From Propionibacteriaceae bacterium P6A17 (GTDB taxonomy: Bacteria; Actinomycetota; Actinomycetes; Propionibacteriales; Propionibacteriaceae): a stretch of 64,000 nucleotides of DNA. The stretch covers positions 62,001 through 126,000 of the forward strand of contig JHVD01000001.1 in the NCBI GenBank assembly GCA_000619965.1. The letters run 5' to 3'. Position numbers and translations under genes: made by a program. Every line of letters starts with the position of its first letter. Within the stretch, counting starts at the first letter, position 1. Positions 48,769-59,234 of this stretch are shown here, one piece after another. The notes below the pieces were generated by a model that saw only the letters and a list, made by a program, of their open reading frames with translations, ran no database searches and was not told where the DNA came from.

Positions 48769-48916
48769 ACCTGGCGTCCGGTGCCCGGCCGGTGGGCCCC
48801 CTGGCTTTCTTCCCCGTTGCCAGGTGGTCGGCCGGACGGGGATCGGGCCCCAGGTCGCGGACGCGGCACCACCGACGGGCAACCGTCACCAGGAGCAGAG
48901 GACAAGGAGGGTCGAG

Positions 48917-49858
48917 ATGGATGACGTGCACGTGCCCGTGATGCAGGCGCGCATCGTCGACGTCCTCTCGCGCTCCCTCCAGCGCCCCGGGGCGGTCTAC
49001 GTCGACGGCACCCTCGGCTTGGGCGGGCACGCCGCCGCCATGCTGCGGGCCAACCCGCAGGCACGGCTGGTCGGCATCGACCGCGACACCGACGCCCTCG
49101 AGGTGGCGGAGGACCGCCTCGCGCCCTTCGCCGGGCGCACCACATTCGTCCACGCCGTCTACGACGAGCTGCCCGCGGTCCTCGACGACCTCGGCATCGC
49201 GCGGGTGGACGCCATCCTGCTCGACCTCGGCCTGTCGTCGCTGCAGATCGACCGGACCCAGCGCGGGTTCGCCTACCGCGTCGACGCGCCGCTGGACATG
49301 CGCATGGACCGCACGGACGGCCCCACTGCGGCCGACATCGTGAACTCCTGGTCCGCACCCGAGCTGGCGCGCATCCTCAAGTGGTACGGCGAGGAGCGCT
49401 TCGCCGACCGCATCGCGCGCGCCATCGTTGCGGCGCGGCCCTTCGAGACCTCGGGGCCGCTCGTCGAGGTGATCGCCTCCGCCATTCCCGCAGCGGCCCG
49501 GCACGCGGGCGGGCACCCCGCCAAGCGCACGTTCCAGGCGCTGCGCATCGAGGTCAACCGCGAGCTGCAGGCCCTCGAGGGCGTGCTGCCCGCGGCCGTC
49601 GACGCGCTCGGACTCGGCGGGCAGGTGGCCGTCCTCAGCTATCACTCGCTGGAGGACCGCCTCGTCAAGCGGACATTCGCGAACCGAGCCCAAGACCGTG
49701 CCCCGCGCGACCTGCCCGTCGTGCCCGAGCACCTGCTGCCCGAGCTCGAGCTCATCACCAAGGGCGCCGAGCGCCCCAGCCAGTCGGAGATCGATGACAA
49801 CCCCAGGGCCGCCTCGGCGCGGCTTCGCATTGCCAAGAGGATCCGGGAGCGCCCATGA
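48917..49858 (+). CDS. rsmH: 16S rRNA (cytosine(1402)-N4)-methyltransferase
   Basis: 313 residues. The SAM-binding region is VDGTLGLGGHAAAML and GIDRDTDALEVA, then LDLGLSSLQID, the DAPLDMRMD signature, KRTFQALRIEVNREL and VLSYHSLEDRLVK. It methylates N4 of C1402 in the ribosomal P site, using S-adenosylmethionine. ATG 48917 follows AAGGAGG. Its stop overlaps ftsL by 4 bp. Its position between mraZ and ftsL is the standard dcw order. Confidence 0.97.
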   Translation: MDDVHVPVMQARIVDVLSRSLQRPGAVYVDGTLGLGGHAAAMLRANPQARLVGIDRDTDALEVAEDRLAPFAGRTTFVHAVYDELPAVLDDLGIARVDAILLDLGLSSLQIDRTQRGFAYRVDAPLDMRMDRTDGPTAADIVNSWSAPELARILKWYGEERFADRIARAIVAARPFETSGPLVEVIASAIPAAARHAGGHPAKRTFQALRIEVNRELQALEGVLPAAVDALGLGGQVAVLSYHSLEDRLVKRTFANRAQDRAPRDLPVVPEHLLPELELITKGAERPSQSEIDDNPRAASARLRIAKRIRERP

Positions 49859-50400
49859 CCACCAAGAAGACCCCCCGTCCCCGACGCGTCTCGACGTTCA
49901 TGTTCGTGCTGTTCGTGCTCGGCATCGTCGGTGCCGGGCTCGGCGCAGTGATGGTCACCACCACCGCCATCGGCGCGCAGTCGCGCGAGCTCGCGAAGCT
50001 CCAGACCGAGGCCACCGCGCTCGAATACGAGTCGGCGTCGCTGCGTTCGCAGCTCGAGACCCTCGACAGCACCGCATCCCTGGCGCTGCGCGCCACACAG
50101 CTCGGGCTGGTGCCCAACCCCTACCCGGCGTTCGTGCTGCTCGGCACCGGCGAGGTGGTGGGGGAACCCACCACGGTGCGCGGCGACGAGTTCCCGCAGT
50201 TGCGCGGCCAGGCGCCGGCGCCGCAGCCGTCTCCGTCGGTCGTGACCGGCGCAGACCCGTCGTCGACCCCGCCGCCGGTGCAGCCGGAGGCCGCCTCCCC
50301 GAGCGAGCCGGAGGACATCGTCGCGGCAGGGGAGCCCACCGGCGCGCCGTCCCCCGACGACAGCCAGCCGGCCACCGCAGGGGACGGAGAGGGCGCATGA
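49855..50400 (+). CDS. ftsL: FtsL-like division protein
   Basis: 181 residues: a short basic cytosolic N-terminus (TTKKTPRPRR), one membrane helix (about 14-38), an extracytoplasmic coiled coil (about 42-75, ELAKLQTEATALEYESASL) ending in the ATQLGLVPNP motif, and a long Pro/Ser/Glu-rich tail that is longer than in most FtsL proteins. FtsL forms a complex with FtsB/FtsQ and activates FtsWI. It is identified by position and topology, since FtsL sequence is poorly conserved. ATGA overlaps on both sides. Confidence 0.85.
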   Translation: MTTKKTPRPRRVSTFMFVLFVLGIVGAGLGAVMVTTTAIGAQSRELAKLQTEATALEYESASLRSQLETLDSTASLALRATQLGLVPNPYPAFVLLGTGEVVGEPTTVRGDEFPQLRGQAPAPQPSPSVVTGADPSSTPPPVQPEAASPSEPEDIVAAGEPTGAPSPDDSQPATAGDGEGA

Positions 50401-52496
50401 GCGAGCGTCGCCGCAGCGCCGCCGACGGCGCCCACCCGCGTCCCGGCAAGCGCGTGACCGAGGGTCGTGCGCAGGCCGCGACGTCGTCGAACAGGGCGTC
50501 TCGCGGGCGATCCTCGTCGCGGACGACGTCTGGCCGCGTGGCACCCGCCCGCGACGGGGAGCGGAAGTCGAGCCGTCGGGCTCCCTCTGCCCAGCGCAAG
50601 GGTGCCGCTCCCTCGAAGCGCACCGGCACGCCCTCGACGCGCCGCTACCGACGCCGCGGGCTGACCCTGCGGCTGGGCAACACGAGCGTGCGACTTCGCG
50701 TGTTCCTCGTCGTCGCGTCCCTGCTGCTGGGCGTGGCTGGCGCTCGGGCGTTCCAGCTCCAGGCGCTCGATCCGCAGGCGCTGGCCGCCGAGGCCGCGTC
50801 GAAGATGCAGACGTCCAGGGAGGAGCCGGCGCTGCGCGGGACCATCGCCGACCGCAACGGGGTCGTCCTCGCCGAGACGCAGCCGGGCTTCCGGGTCTTC
50901 GTCGACCCGTACATGATCCTCACCAACGGCGCCGACGAGCGCTACGAGCCGTCGGCGCAGCAGAAGCGCGAGGCGAAGGCCGCGCCGGAGGCCGTCGCGA
51001 ACCTCCTGGTCAAGCACTTGGGCGGACGCAAGGAGGACTACCTCGAAATCTTCCAGCGGCGCAGCGAGAAGACCGGCAAACCGTCGCGCTACGAGGTCGT
51101 CGCCCGGCGCGTGCCCGCGCACACCTACAATCAGCTCCTGGCCGACATGCGGGCAGGTGTCGGCGGGGAGGCACTCGGCAACGACAAGCTGCGCTGGTAC
51201 GGCGTCTTCGGGGAGTCCGATCCGATCCGCTCCTACCCGAACCGACAGACCGCGTCCAACGTCGTCGGCTTCGTCAACGGCGAGGGTACCGGGGCCAGCG
51301 GCCTCGAGTACGCGCGGGAGGAAGCGCTCAAGGGCACGAACGGCACGAGCACCTTCGACCGCTCCACCTATGGGCGCATCCCGCTGGGCACCAACATCAT
51401 GGTGCCCGCGGAGGACGGCGTGAACCTCGAGCTCACCATCGACTCCGACCTCCAGTGGATGACCGACCAACTCCTGGCCAACGGGCTGCGCTCGTCGGGC
51501 GCCAAGACCGGCACGGCGATCGTCATGAACGTGAACTCGGGTGAGGTGCTCGCCATGTCGACGCTGCCCTCGTTCGACTCGTCGAATCCCGGCGCCGCCG
51601 ACTCCGAGGATCTCGGCAACCGCGCCATCACGCAGGCCTACGAGCCCGGCTCGACCGAGAAGGTGCTCACGATGGCGGCGCTGGCCGATCAGGGCCTCGT
51701 CACGCCCGACACCAAGGTGCAGGTGCCCTCCCGGATCGCCTCGGGTGCCGGCTACGTGCGCGACTCCTTCGAGCACGGCGAGCTCAACCTCACCGCGCGG
51801 GGCATCGTCGCGCAGTCGTCCAACATCGGCACGATCCAGCTCGCCCGCCAGATGGACAAGGCGACGCTGCGCGACTACCTGGCCAGCTTCGGCCTCGGCA
51901 GCAAGACCGGGGTCGGGCTGCCGGGCGAGACCGCGGGCTCGCTGCCCGCCGCGGACATGGCCGACTACACGCGCGACCAGATCTCGTTCGGGCAGGGCCT
52001 GTCCGTCAACGCGCTGCAGATGGCCACGGCGATCTCGTCGGTGGTCAATGGTGGCGTCTACCACCAGCCCGTCATCGTCAAGTCGGCCACCACCGCCGAC
52101 GGCGAGGCCGTCGATCTGCCCCAGCCCGAGCAGCGGCGGGTGATCTCGCAGGAGGCCTCGTCCATGGTCCTCGACATGATGGAGGCGGTGACGATGATGG
52201 ATCCCGACCAGCGCTCCATCGCGGGCTACCGCACCGCGGGCAAGTCGGGCACCGCGCAGCGCTACGACGAGAAGTGCAAATGCTACAACGGCTTCACCGC
52301 CTCCTACGTGGCCGTCGCGCCGGCCGAGAATCCGCAGATCCTGGCCTACGTCGTGCTGGACCAGCCGACCAACGGCAACCTCGGCAGTCGGCTCGCGCTG
52401 CCCGTGGCCAACCAGATCCTGCAGGTCGCGTTGCCGCGCTACAACGTGCTGCCGTCGACCACCGCAGCCCCCCGCAACCCGCTAACGTTCGATTGA
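50397..52496 (+). CDS. ftsI: Septal penicillin-binding protein FtsI (PBP3)
   Basis: 699 residues. A long basic, disordered cytosolic N-terminus (about 1-100) precedes one membrane helix (FLVVASLLLGVAGARA), the PBP dimer domain (ALRGTIADRNGVVLAE) and the transpeptidase domain. Active-site motifs are S419-T-E-K422 (in YEPGSTEK), S474-S-N476 and K616-S-G618 (in GKSGTAQ). It crosslinks septal peptidoglycan with FtsW as partner. The sequence KCKCY near residue 625 is an unusual Cys pair. ATGA overlap with ftsL; murE follows with a one-base overlap. Confidence 0.97.
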   Translation: MSERRRSAADGAHPRPGKRVTEGRAQAATSSNRASRGRSSSRTTSGRVAPARDGERKSSRRAPSAQRKGAAPSKRTGTPSTRRYRRRGLTLRLGNTSVRLRVFLVVASLLLGVAGARAFQLQALDPQALAAEAASKMQTSREEPALRGTIADRNGVVLAETQPGFRVFVDPYMILTNGADERYEPSAQQKREAKAAPEAVANLLVKHLGGRKEDYLEIFQRRSEKTGKPSRYEVVARRVPAHTYNQLLADMRAGVGGEALGNDKLRWYGVFGESDPIRSYPNRQTASNVVGFVNGEGTGASGLEYAREEALKGTNGTSTFDRSTYGRIPLGTNIMVPAEDGVNLELTIDSDLQWMTDQLLANGLRSSGAKTGTAIVMNVNSGEVLAMSTLPSFDSSNPGAADSEDLGNRAITQAYEPGSTEKVLTMAALADQGLVTPDTKVQVPSRIASGAGYVRDSFEHGELNLTARGIVAQSSNIGTIQLARQMDKATLRDYLASFGLGSKTGVGLPGETAGSLPAADMADYTRDQISFGQGLSVNALQMATAISSVVNGGVYHQPVIVKSATTADGEAVDLPQPEQRRVISQEASSMVLDMMEAVTMMDPDQRSIAGYRTAGKSGTAQRYDEKCKCYNGFTASYVAVAPAENPQILAYVVLDQPTNGNLGSRLALPVANQILQVALPRYNVLPSTTAAPRNPLTFD

Positions 52497-54025
52497 TGAC
52501 AGCCACCAGACCAGAGCAGACGACGGCAGTTCGCCTGCGCGCAGTGCTCCCCGAGGCCGACGCGGATCCCCTTGTCGACGGCATCACGTTGGATTCGAGG
52601 GCGGTCCAGCCCGGATGGCTCTACGCGGCGCTGCCGGGTGCGCGCACGCACGGCGCCCGCTTCGCCCAGGCCGCGGTCGAGGCCGGGGCGGTCGCCATCC
52701 TCACGGACGCCGCGGGCGCCGAGCTCACGCAGGGGACGACGGTGCCGGTGGTCGTCGTCGACGACGTGCGGGCCCGACTGGGCGAGGTGGCGTCAGCGAT
52801 CTTCGGCCACCCCAGCCGCGGGCTCAGCACCTTCGGCGTGACCGGCACCAACGGCAAGACGACGACCGTCGCACTGCTCGCCGCAGGCCTGGCCAGCGCA
52901 GGGCTCACCGTCGGCACGATCGGCACGCTCGGGTTCCACCTGGCCTCGGAGCGCATCGAGTCGTCGCGCTCCACCGTCACGACGCCGGAGGCGACCGACC
53001 TCCAGGCCCTGCTCGCGGTCATGGCCGAACGGGGCGCCGACGCGGTGGCACTCGAGGTGTCGTCGCATGCGCTCGCGCTGGAGCGGGTGGGCGGGATCGC
53101 CTTCAACGTCGTCGCCTTCCTGGGGCTCGGCCACGACCATCTCGACTTCCACAAGACCTTCGAGGCGTACTTCGAGGCCAAGCGCAAGCTGTTCGAGCCG
53201 GGCCGCGCCGCCACCGCCGTGGTCTGGACCGACGACGAGCACGGCGCCCGGATCGCGGACATGGTCCGGCGGCAGGGCACGCCGCGCCTCATCACCTGCG
53301 GCACCCGCGACGCCGACTACATCGTCGCCGACTTCCGTCCCGACGGGCGTCTCGGTGGGCGCGCGACGGTGCGCAGGGGCGGCGACGACCTGGCTCTGCG
53401 GCTCGCCCTTCCGGGGCGCTTCAACATGATCGACGCCATGGTGGCGCTCGCGATGCTCGAGGCCGCGGGGCTGGCCACCGGAGACGTGCTGGCGGGTCTG
53501 GCCTCGGCGCAGGTCCCCGGACGCATGCAGCGGGCCATCCTCGACGACGCCGCCCCGCTCACGATCGTCGACTTCGCCCACACCCCCCAGGCCGTCTCGG
53601 CCACACTCGAGGCGCTCGCGCCGCTCGGGCCGATCACGACGGTCATCGGCTGCGGTGGCGACCGAGACCCGGACAAGCGCCCCCTGATGGGCAAGGCCGC
53701 GGCGGAGGCGAGCCGGCTCGTCATCGTCACCGACGACAACCCCCGCAGCGAGGACCCTGCGGACATCCGCGCCGCGACGCTGGCGGGTGCCCGTGGCGGG
53801 CAGGCTCGGGTGCTGGAGGTGGCCGGGCGCGCGGAGGCGATCGCCCAGGCCCTGCGGCTGACGGAGCGCGACGGTGTCGTCGCCATCCTCGGCAAGGGGC
53901 ACGAGCGCGGCCAGATCCTCGCGGACAAGGTGGTGGACTTCGACGACGTGGGTGTCGCCCGCGCCGCCTGGGAGGGCCTCAAGGCCCAGACCCAGCAGGA
54001 ATCGCGTGAGGAAGGACGACCATGA
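52496..54025 (+). CDS. murE: UDP-MurNAc-L-Ala-D-Glu:diaminopimelate ligase
   Basis: 509 residues of the Mur ligase family. The ATP loop is [11 protein letters not shown], and the central domain has EVSSHALALERV and GLGHDHLDFH with the carbamylated Lys region FEAKRKLF. The residue-3 specificity motif is D414-N-P-R417 (DDNPRSED), typical of diaminopimelate rather than lysine ligases, so the wall is DAP-based; LL versus meso form cannot be told. ATG 52496 shares a base with the ftsI stop. The stop overlaps murF by 4 bp. Confidence 0.96.
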   Translation: MTATRPEQTTAVRLRAVLPEADADPLVDGITLDSRAVQPGWLYAALPGARTHGARFAQAAVEAGAVAILTDAAGAELTQGTTVPVVVVDDVRARLGEVASAIFGHPSRGLSTFGVTGTNGKTTTVALLAAGLASAGLTVGTIGTLGFHLASERIESSRSTVTTPEATDLQALLAVMAERGADAVALEVSSHALALERVGGIAFNVVAFLGLGHDHLDFHKTFEAYFEAKRKLFEPGRAATAVVWTDDEHGARIADMVRRQGTPRLITCGTRDADYIVADFRPDGRLGGRATVRRGGDDLALRLALPGRFNMIDAMVALAMLEAAGLATGDVLAGLASAQVPGRMQRAILDDAAPLTIVDFAHTPQAVSATLEALAPLGPITTVIGCGGDRDPDKRPLMGKAAAEASRLVIVTDDNPRSEDPADIRAATLAGARGGQARVLEVAGRAEAIAQALRLTERDGVVAILGKGHERGQILADKVVDFDDVGVARAAWEGLKAQTQQESREEGRP

Positions 54026-55443
54026 AGCCACGCCCCCTGTCCGAACTCGTCGAGCTCATGCAGCCGGCCGCCGTCGAGGTGGTCGGCGAGGATCGCGTCG
54101 TGGGCCCCGACGTCGTGACCGACAACCGCGACGTCACGCCGGGGGCCGTGTTCGTCGCCATCCCGGGCGAGCGCGTCGACGGGCACCTGTTCGCCCGGGC
54201 CGCAGCCGAAGCGGGGGCTGGCGCGGTGATCGGCATGGCCGTCACGGACGCCGACGTGCCGCACCTGCTGGGCGAGGACTCGGTGCAGACCCTGAGCTGG
54301 CTGGCCAGGGCCGTCGTCAAGGCCGAGCGCGCCCGGGGACTGGTGAGCATCGGGGTGACGGGCTCGTCGGGGAAGACGTCGACGAAGGACCTCATCGCAC
54401 AGGTGCTGGAGCGCGCGGGCGAGACGGTCGCGCCAGTGGGCAGCATGAACAACGAGATCGGCGTGCCCGTGACGGCGTGCCGGGTGGGGGAGCACACGCG
54501 CTTCCTCGTCAGCGAGATGGGCGCCCGCGGGATCGGGCACATCGAGTGGCTCACGTCGCTCGTGCCGCTGGACATCGCCGTCGTCGTCAACGTCGGGCAC
54601 GCGCACGCCGGCGAGTTCGGGAGCATCGAGACGACGGCGCTCGCGAAGTCCGAGATCATCCGGGACCTCCCCGCCGAGGGCTGGGCCGTCCTCAACGCCG
54701 ACGACGAACGCGTCCGCGCGATGGCGGGCCTGACGGCGGCGCGGATCGCCTGGGTGGGGCAGGGGGAGCTGCCCGACGGTGCCCTGCGCGTGCGCGCCCG
54801 GGAGGTCGAGCTCGACGAGTGGAGCCGCCCCCGATTCATCCTCGAGGCCTCCGATGCCGCAGGCACCCGCACCGCCCAGGTCGTGCTGCAGGTGGTGGGG
54901 CGGCACCAGGTGGGCAACGCGCTGAGCGCAGCCGCCGTCGGCCTGGCCGTCGGGATGGACCTCGACGAGGTCGCCTCAGCCCTGTCGCAGGCCGTGGCCC
55001 GCTCGTCGTGGCGGATGGCGCTGAGCAGGCTCGACGGCGGAGCCACGCTCGTCAACGACGCCTACAACGCGAACCCGGACTCGATGCGCGCGGCCCTGAC
55101 GACGGTGGCGGAACTGGTCGCAGCGGCCAGACGCCAGCACCCCGGGGCGCGGGCCATCGTCGTGCTCGGCGACATGTTGGAGCTCGGCGACGGCGCCCAC
55201 GACGAGCACCGCGCGCTCGGCAGGTTGGTGGCCGAGCTGGGCCTCGACGAGCTCGTCGCGGTGGGCGAGTACGCGCAGGACGTCGTCGACGGCGCGGGGA
55301 CGAACGTGCCGGTCGTGCGTGTGGCGGCGCGTGACGACGTGGCCGCGTCCCTTAGGCTGGCCTCGGGCGACGTCGTCCTCGTCAAGGGTTCACGCTCGGT
55401 GGGCCTCGAACGCGTGGCCGCAGAACTGGAGGAGCATCGGTGA
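54022..55443 (+). CDS. murF: UDP-MurNAc-tripeptide:D-Ala-D-Ala ligase
   Basis: 473 residues. The N-terminal MurF-type domain contains TDNRDVTPGAVFVAIPGERVDGH. The ATP loop is GVTGSSGKTSTKD, followed by GSMNNEIGVP and EMGARGIGHI, the nucleotide block VNVGHAHAGEFGS and the C-terminal NDAYNANPDSM. It adds D-Ala-D-Ala to complete the cytosolic pentapeptide precursor. Overlaps murE (ATGA) and mraY (GTGA). Confidence 0.96.
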   Translation: MKPRPLSELVELMQPAAVEVVGEDRVVGPDVVTDNRDVTPGAVFVAIPGERVDGHLFARAAAEAGAGAVIGMAVTDADVPHLLGEDSVQTLSWLARAVVKAERARGLVSIGVTGSSGKTSTKDLIAQVLERAGETVAPVGSMNNEIGVPVTACRVGEHTRFLVSEMGARGIGHIEWLTSLVPLDIAVVVNVGHAHAGEFGSIETTALAKSEIIRDLPAEGWAVLNADDERVRAMAGLTAARIAWVGQGELPDGALRVRAREVELDEWSRPRFILEASDAAGTRTAQVVLQVVGRHQVGNALSAAAVGLAVGMDLDEVASALSQAVARSSWRMALSRLDGGATLVNDAYNANPDSMRAALTTVAELVAAARRQHPGARAIVVLGDMLELGDGAHDEHRALGRLVAELGLDELVAVGEYAQDVVDGAGTNVPVVRVAARDDVAASLRLASGDVVLVKGSRSVGLERVAAELEEHR

Positions 55444-56510
55444 TCAACATCCTGCTGGCGGCGGGCCTGTCCCTGCTCTTCACACTCTTCACGACCCCGC
55501 TGCTCATCAAGTACCTGACGCGGAAGAAGTACGGCCAGTTCATCCGCGAGGACGGCCCGGACTCGCACCAGGTCAAGCGCGGGACGCCGACGATGGGCGG
55601 CCTGGTGATCGTCGCGGCCGTGCTGTTCGCGTATGCGGTGAGCCACCTCCTGCTGTGGAATCCGCCGACGCTGTCGGCCATCCTCGTGCTGGCGCTCATG
55701 CTGGCCATGGGCTTCCTCGGGTTCCTCGACGACTCGTCGAAGATCGCGAAGGAGCGCAGCCTCGGCCTCACCCCGCGCGGCAAGCTCATCGGGCAGTTCA
55801 TCATCGGCGGCCTGTTCGGCTGGGCCGTGCTGAACTTCCCGAACGCCCGCGGCCTCACCCCCGGCTCCAACGCCGTGTCCTTCCTGCGCGACATCTCGTG
55901 GCTCGTCCTGCCGACGATCGTGGCGATCATCTTCGTCGCGTTCCTCGTGTCGGCCTGGTCGAATGCGACGAACCTGACCGACGGGCTCGACGGCCTGCTG
56001 GCAGGCTCCGCGACGCTCGTGTTCGCCGCGTACACCCTCATCAGCATCTGGCAGTTCAACCAGTGGTGCGGCCGACTCTCCAGCTCGGGTCCGCGCTGCT
56101 ACCTCGTGCGTGACCCCTACGACCTGGCCGTCGTCGCGATCTCGCTCGCCGCGGCCTGCTTCGGCTTCCTGTGGTGGAACGCGAAGCCGGCCAAGATCTT
56201 CATGGGCGACACCGGCTCGATGGCCATCGGCGCCTCGCTGGCTGGACTGTCGGTGATGACCCGCACGGAGCTGCTGGCGGTCCTGATCGGCGCCCTGTTC
56301 GTCATGGAGGCGGGCTCGGTGTTCTTGCAGGTCGCCTACTTCAAGGCCACCAAGGGCAAGCGCATCTTCAAGATGTCGCCCATCCACCACCACTTCGAGC
56401 TCAAGGGATGGCAGGAGGTCACCGTCGTGATCCGCTTCTGGATCATCTGCGGCCTCTTCGTGGCGCTCGGCATCGGACTCTTCTACGCAGAATGGGTGGT
56501 GGGGCAGTGA
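55440..56510 (+). CDS. mraY: Phospho-MurNAc-pentapeptide translocase
   Basis: 356 residues with about ten membrane helices. Conserved blocks are [21 protein letters not shown] (the Asp pair), [27 protein letters not shown] and the cytosolic HHHFELKGW loop, all central to the Mg2+/UDP-sugar site. It transfers phospho-MurNAc-pentapeptide to undecaprenyl phosphate, making lipid I. GTG 55440 overlaps the murF stop, and murD begins in a GTGA overlap at its end. Confidence 0.97.
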   Translation: MINILLAAGLSLLFTLFTTPLLIKYLTRKKYGQFIREDGPDSHQVKRGTPTMGGLVIVAAVLFAYAVSHLLLWNPPTLSAILVLALMLAMGFLGFLDDSSKIAKERSLGLTPRGKLIGQFIIGGLFGWAVLNFPNARGLTPGSNAVSFLRDISWLVLPTIVAIIFVAFLVSAWSNATNLTDGLDGLLAGSATLVFAAYTLISIWQFNQWCGRLSSSGPRCYLVRDPYDLAVVAISLAAACFGFLWWNAKPAKIFMGDTGSMAIGASLAGLSVMTRTELLAVLIGALFVMEAGSVFLQVAYFKATKGKRIFKMSPIHHHFELKGWQEVTVVIRFWIICGLFVALGIGLFYAEWVVGQ

Positions 56511-57958
56511 CCCTCGATCTCTCCTCGTTCGACCGGCACTCCGACTGGGCGGCGGCGCACGTCGTCGTCGCTGGGCTCGGCGTCTCCGGCTTCGCCGCCG
56601 CCGACGGCCTCCTCGAGCTGGGCGCCAAGGTGACGGTACTGGACGAGTCGACTGCGCACGACGACAAGGCCGAGCTCCTGCGGGTGCTGGGCGCGACGGT
56701 CGTCACCGGCCCCGGATCGACGGCGAGCCTGCCCGAGGGGACGGACCTCGTCGTGACCTCTCCTGGATGGCGTCCCGACGCGCCGCTGCTCGTCGCTGCG
56801 GCGAAGGCCGGGGTCCCGGTGTGGGGCGAGGTGGAGCTGGCCTGGCGCATGCTGCAGCCCGACAAGGCGGTGCCGTGGATCGGCGTCACCGGCACCAACG
56901 GCAAGACGACGACCACGCAGATGGTCACCGCGATGTTGCGCGCGGATGGGCGCACGGTGGCCGAGGTGGGCAACATCGGGCGCCCGATCGTCGAGGCCGT
57001 GCTCGACGACGTCGACTACGACGTCTACGTCGTCGAGCTGTCCAGCTTCCAGCTCCACTACGTGCACTCGGTGGCCCTGCACGCTGCCGCCGTGCTGAAC
57101 ATCCACGAGGATCACCTCGAGTGGTACGACGGCGAGGACGGCTACCAGCGCTACCAGGACGACAAGGCCCGCATCTACGAGCGCGTCACCCACGCCTGCG
57201 TCTACAACGTCGACGAGCCCGTCACCGAGCGCATGGTGGAGGAGGCGGACGTCCAGGAGGGTGCCCGCGCGATCGGGTTCACCCTGGGCACGCCCGCACG
57301 GTCCATGATGGGCATCGTCGACGACCTCCTCGTCGATCGCGCCTTCGTCGAGCAGCGCGCGACGTCGGCCCTCGAGGTGGCGAAGCTCTCCGACGTGCAC
57401 CCCTTCGCCCCGCACAACGTCGCCAACGCCCTGGCCGCGGCCGCACTGGCCCGCAGCGTCGGGGCCAGGCCGCAGTCGATCGCGCAGGGGCTGCGCGACC
57501 TCGAGCTGGCCGGCCACCGCATCCAGGAGGTGGCGCAGCGCGACGACATCCGCTGGATCGACGACTCCAAGGCCACCAACCCGCACGCCGCCGACTCGGC
57601 CATGCAGGCCTTCGAACACATCGTGTGGATCGCCGGCGGCCAGACGAAGGGCACGTCGTTCGACGAGCTCGTCGCCAAGCACGCCCATCGGCTGCGGGCC
57701 GCGGTCCTCTTCGGCGTCGATCGGCAGGTGATTGCCGACGCACTGGCGCGACACGCGCCGGAGGTCCCCGTCCACGTGCTCGATTCGACGGACACTGGGG
57801 TGATGGTCGAGGCCGTCCGGCTCGCGGGCAGCCTGGCCGTCCCCGGCGACGTGGTGCTGCTCTCCCCGGGCGGCGCCTCGCTCGACATGTATCGCGGATA
57901 TGCCGAACGAGGTGAACACTTCGCCGCAGCAGTGGAGGAACTGCTCGCCGCGCACTGA
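56507..57958 (+). CDS. murD: UDP-MurNAc-L-Ala:D-Glu ligase
   Basis: 483 residues. The N-terminal Rossmann-like domain has [15 protein letters not shown]. The ATP loop is [14 protein letters not shown]; further blocks are [22 protein letters not shown] and [16 protein letters not shown], and [20 protein letters not shown] ends the protein. It adds D-glutamate in the cytosol. GTG 56507 overlaps mraY. A 31-base gap to ftsW is one of the few non-overlapping joints in the cluster. Confidence 0.96.
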   Translation: MTLDLSSFDRHSDWAAAHVVVAGLGVSGFAAADGLLELGAKVTVLDESTAHDDKAELLRVLGATVVTGPGSTASLPEGTDLVVTSPGWRPDAPLLVAAAKAGVPVWGEVELAWRMLQPDKAVPWIGVTGTNGKTTTTQMVTAMLRADGRTVAEVGNIGRPIVEAVLDDVDYDVYVVELSSFQLHYVHSVALHAAAVLNIHEDHLEWYDGEDGYQRYQDDKARIYERVTHACVYNVDEPVTERMVEEADVQEGARAIGFTLGTPARSMMGIVDDLLVDRAFVEQRATSALEVAKLSDVHPFAPHNVANALAAAALARSVGARPQSIAQGLRDLELAGHRIQEVAQRDDIRWIDDSKATNPHAADSAMQAFEHIVWIAGGQTKGTSFDELVAKHAHRLRAAVLFGVDRQVIADALARHAPEVPVHVLDSTDTGVMVEAVRLAGSLAVPGDVVLLSPGGASLDMYRGYAERGEHFAAAVEELLAAH

Positions 57959-57989
57959 CAAGCATTCCGGTCGAGAGGTGGAGGATCCG

Positions 57990-59234
57990 ATGGCCAGTGA
58001 GACGCTCGCCCCGCCGCGTTCGGGCGCGCGCACCGGGCAGCTGCGGGCCCTCCTCGACGCGCCGATGACGCCGTTCTACCTCATCGTCGCCAGCGTGGGG
58101 TTCCTCGTCGGCGTGGGCACACTCATGGTGCTGTCCTCGTCGGCGGTCATCGCGCAGAGCGCCGGGCGCTCGCCGTACTACTACGTGATCCGCCAGGTGT
58201 TGTTCCTTCCTGTGGGCGTGTTGGGGGCCTTCCTGCTGAGCCGGTTCTCGTTGCAGCAGCTCATCCGGATCGGGTGGTTCGTCTGGGCGCTGGCGACCGT
58301 GCTGCTGCTCCTGCTCTTCACGCCGTTGGGGATCGAGATCTACGGCAACCGCAACTGGCTGTCCCTGGGGATCATCCAGATCCAGCCGTCGGAGTTCGCG
58401 AAGCTCTCGCTCATCGTGTTCGCGGCGTCGGTCTTCCACCAGCGACGTCGCCAGCTCCACGAGCCGGTGCGGCTCGTCTGGCCGTTCGTCCCGCTCAGCG
58501 GGGTGCTGTTGCTGCTGGTGTTGGCCGGCAACGACGTCGGCACGGGCCTCGTGATGGGGGCCATCTTCGTGCTGCTGCTGTGGTTCGTGGGTACGCCGGT
58601 GCGAGTGCTGCTGCCGCTGGGTGTGGCGGGGTCGGTGCTCGTCGGCCTCCTCGTCTACGGGTCCGAGAATCGCATGCGCCGCATCGCCATCTTCCTCGAT
58701 CCCACCAGCAACACCGACCTCTCGTCGCAGCCGATGGCCGCCCTCTACGCGCTCGCCTCCGGCGGCTGGTGGGGCGTGGGCCTCGGCGCGAGCCGCCAGA
58801 AGTGGGGCGGCCTGAAGACGGGGGCGCACACCGACTACATCTTCGCCGTGATCGGCGAGGAGCTCGGCCTGTTCGGGGTGCTGGCCATCCTGCTCGCGTT
58901 CGCGGTGCTCGCCTGGGCCGGGCTCGAGGTGGCGTGGCGTTCGAAGGAGCTGTTCGCGCGGGTGGCGGCGGCGGCGATCACCGGCTGGTTCGTGGTGCAG
59001 GCGATCATCAACATCTTCGTGGTGCTGCACCTGCTGCCCGTGCTGGGCGTCCCGCTGCCGTTCGTGTCCTCGGGCGGCTCGGCGCTGCTGGCGAACCTGT
59101 TGGCCGTCGGCGTGCTGTTGGCCTGCGCCCGGCACACCCCAGACGCGGAGCGGTACCTTCGGGCGAAGAAGCGCAGGAAGGGCCAGCACCGCCGGATGAC
59201 CAGCGTCATGGCCGCGACGAAGGGAGACTCGTGA
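57990..59234 (+). CDS. ftsW: Lipid II glycosyltransferase FtsW (SEDS family)
   Basis: 414 residues with about ten membrane helices. SEDS signatures are GNRNWLSLGIIQIQPSEFAK, AGNDVGTGLVMG and SGGWWGVGLGASRQKWG with TDYIFAVIGEELG, and PVLGVPLPFVSSGGSALLAN. It polymerises septal glycan strands together with FtsI. ATG 57990 is supported by GAGGTGGAGG just upstream; the frame opens 90 bases earlier inside murD without homology. A basic tail (RAKKRRKGQHRR) ends it. The stop overlaps the murG GTG. Confidence 0.96.
   Translation: MASETLAPPRSGARTGQLRALLDAPMTPFYLIVASVGFLVGVGTLMVLSSSAVIAQSAGRSPYYYVIRQVLFLPVGVLGAFLLSRFSLQQLIRIGWFVWALATVLLLLLFTPLGIEIYGNRNWLSLGIIQIQPSEFAKLSLIVFAASVFHQRRRQLHEPVRLVWPFVPLSGVLLLLVLAGNDVGTGLVMGAIFVLLLWFVGTPVRVLLPLGVAGSVLVGLLVYGSENRMRRIAIFLDPTSNTDLSSQPMAALYALASGGWWGVGLGASRQKWGGLKTGAHTDYIFAVIGEELGLFGVLAILLAFAVLAWAGLEVAWRSKELFARVAAAAITGWFVVQAIINIFVVLHLLPVLGVPLPFVSSGGSALLANLLAVGVLLACARHTPDAERYLRAKKRRKGQHRRMTSVMAATKGDS

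Noticed and set aside
48769-48916. A second promoter or small gene between mraZ and rsmH
   Set aside because: The 148-bp spacer has an inverted repeat but no convincing -35/-10 pair and no ORF with a ribosome site; it is noted only as a possible attenuator.
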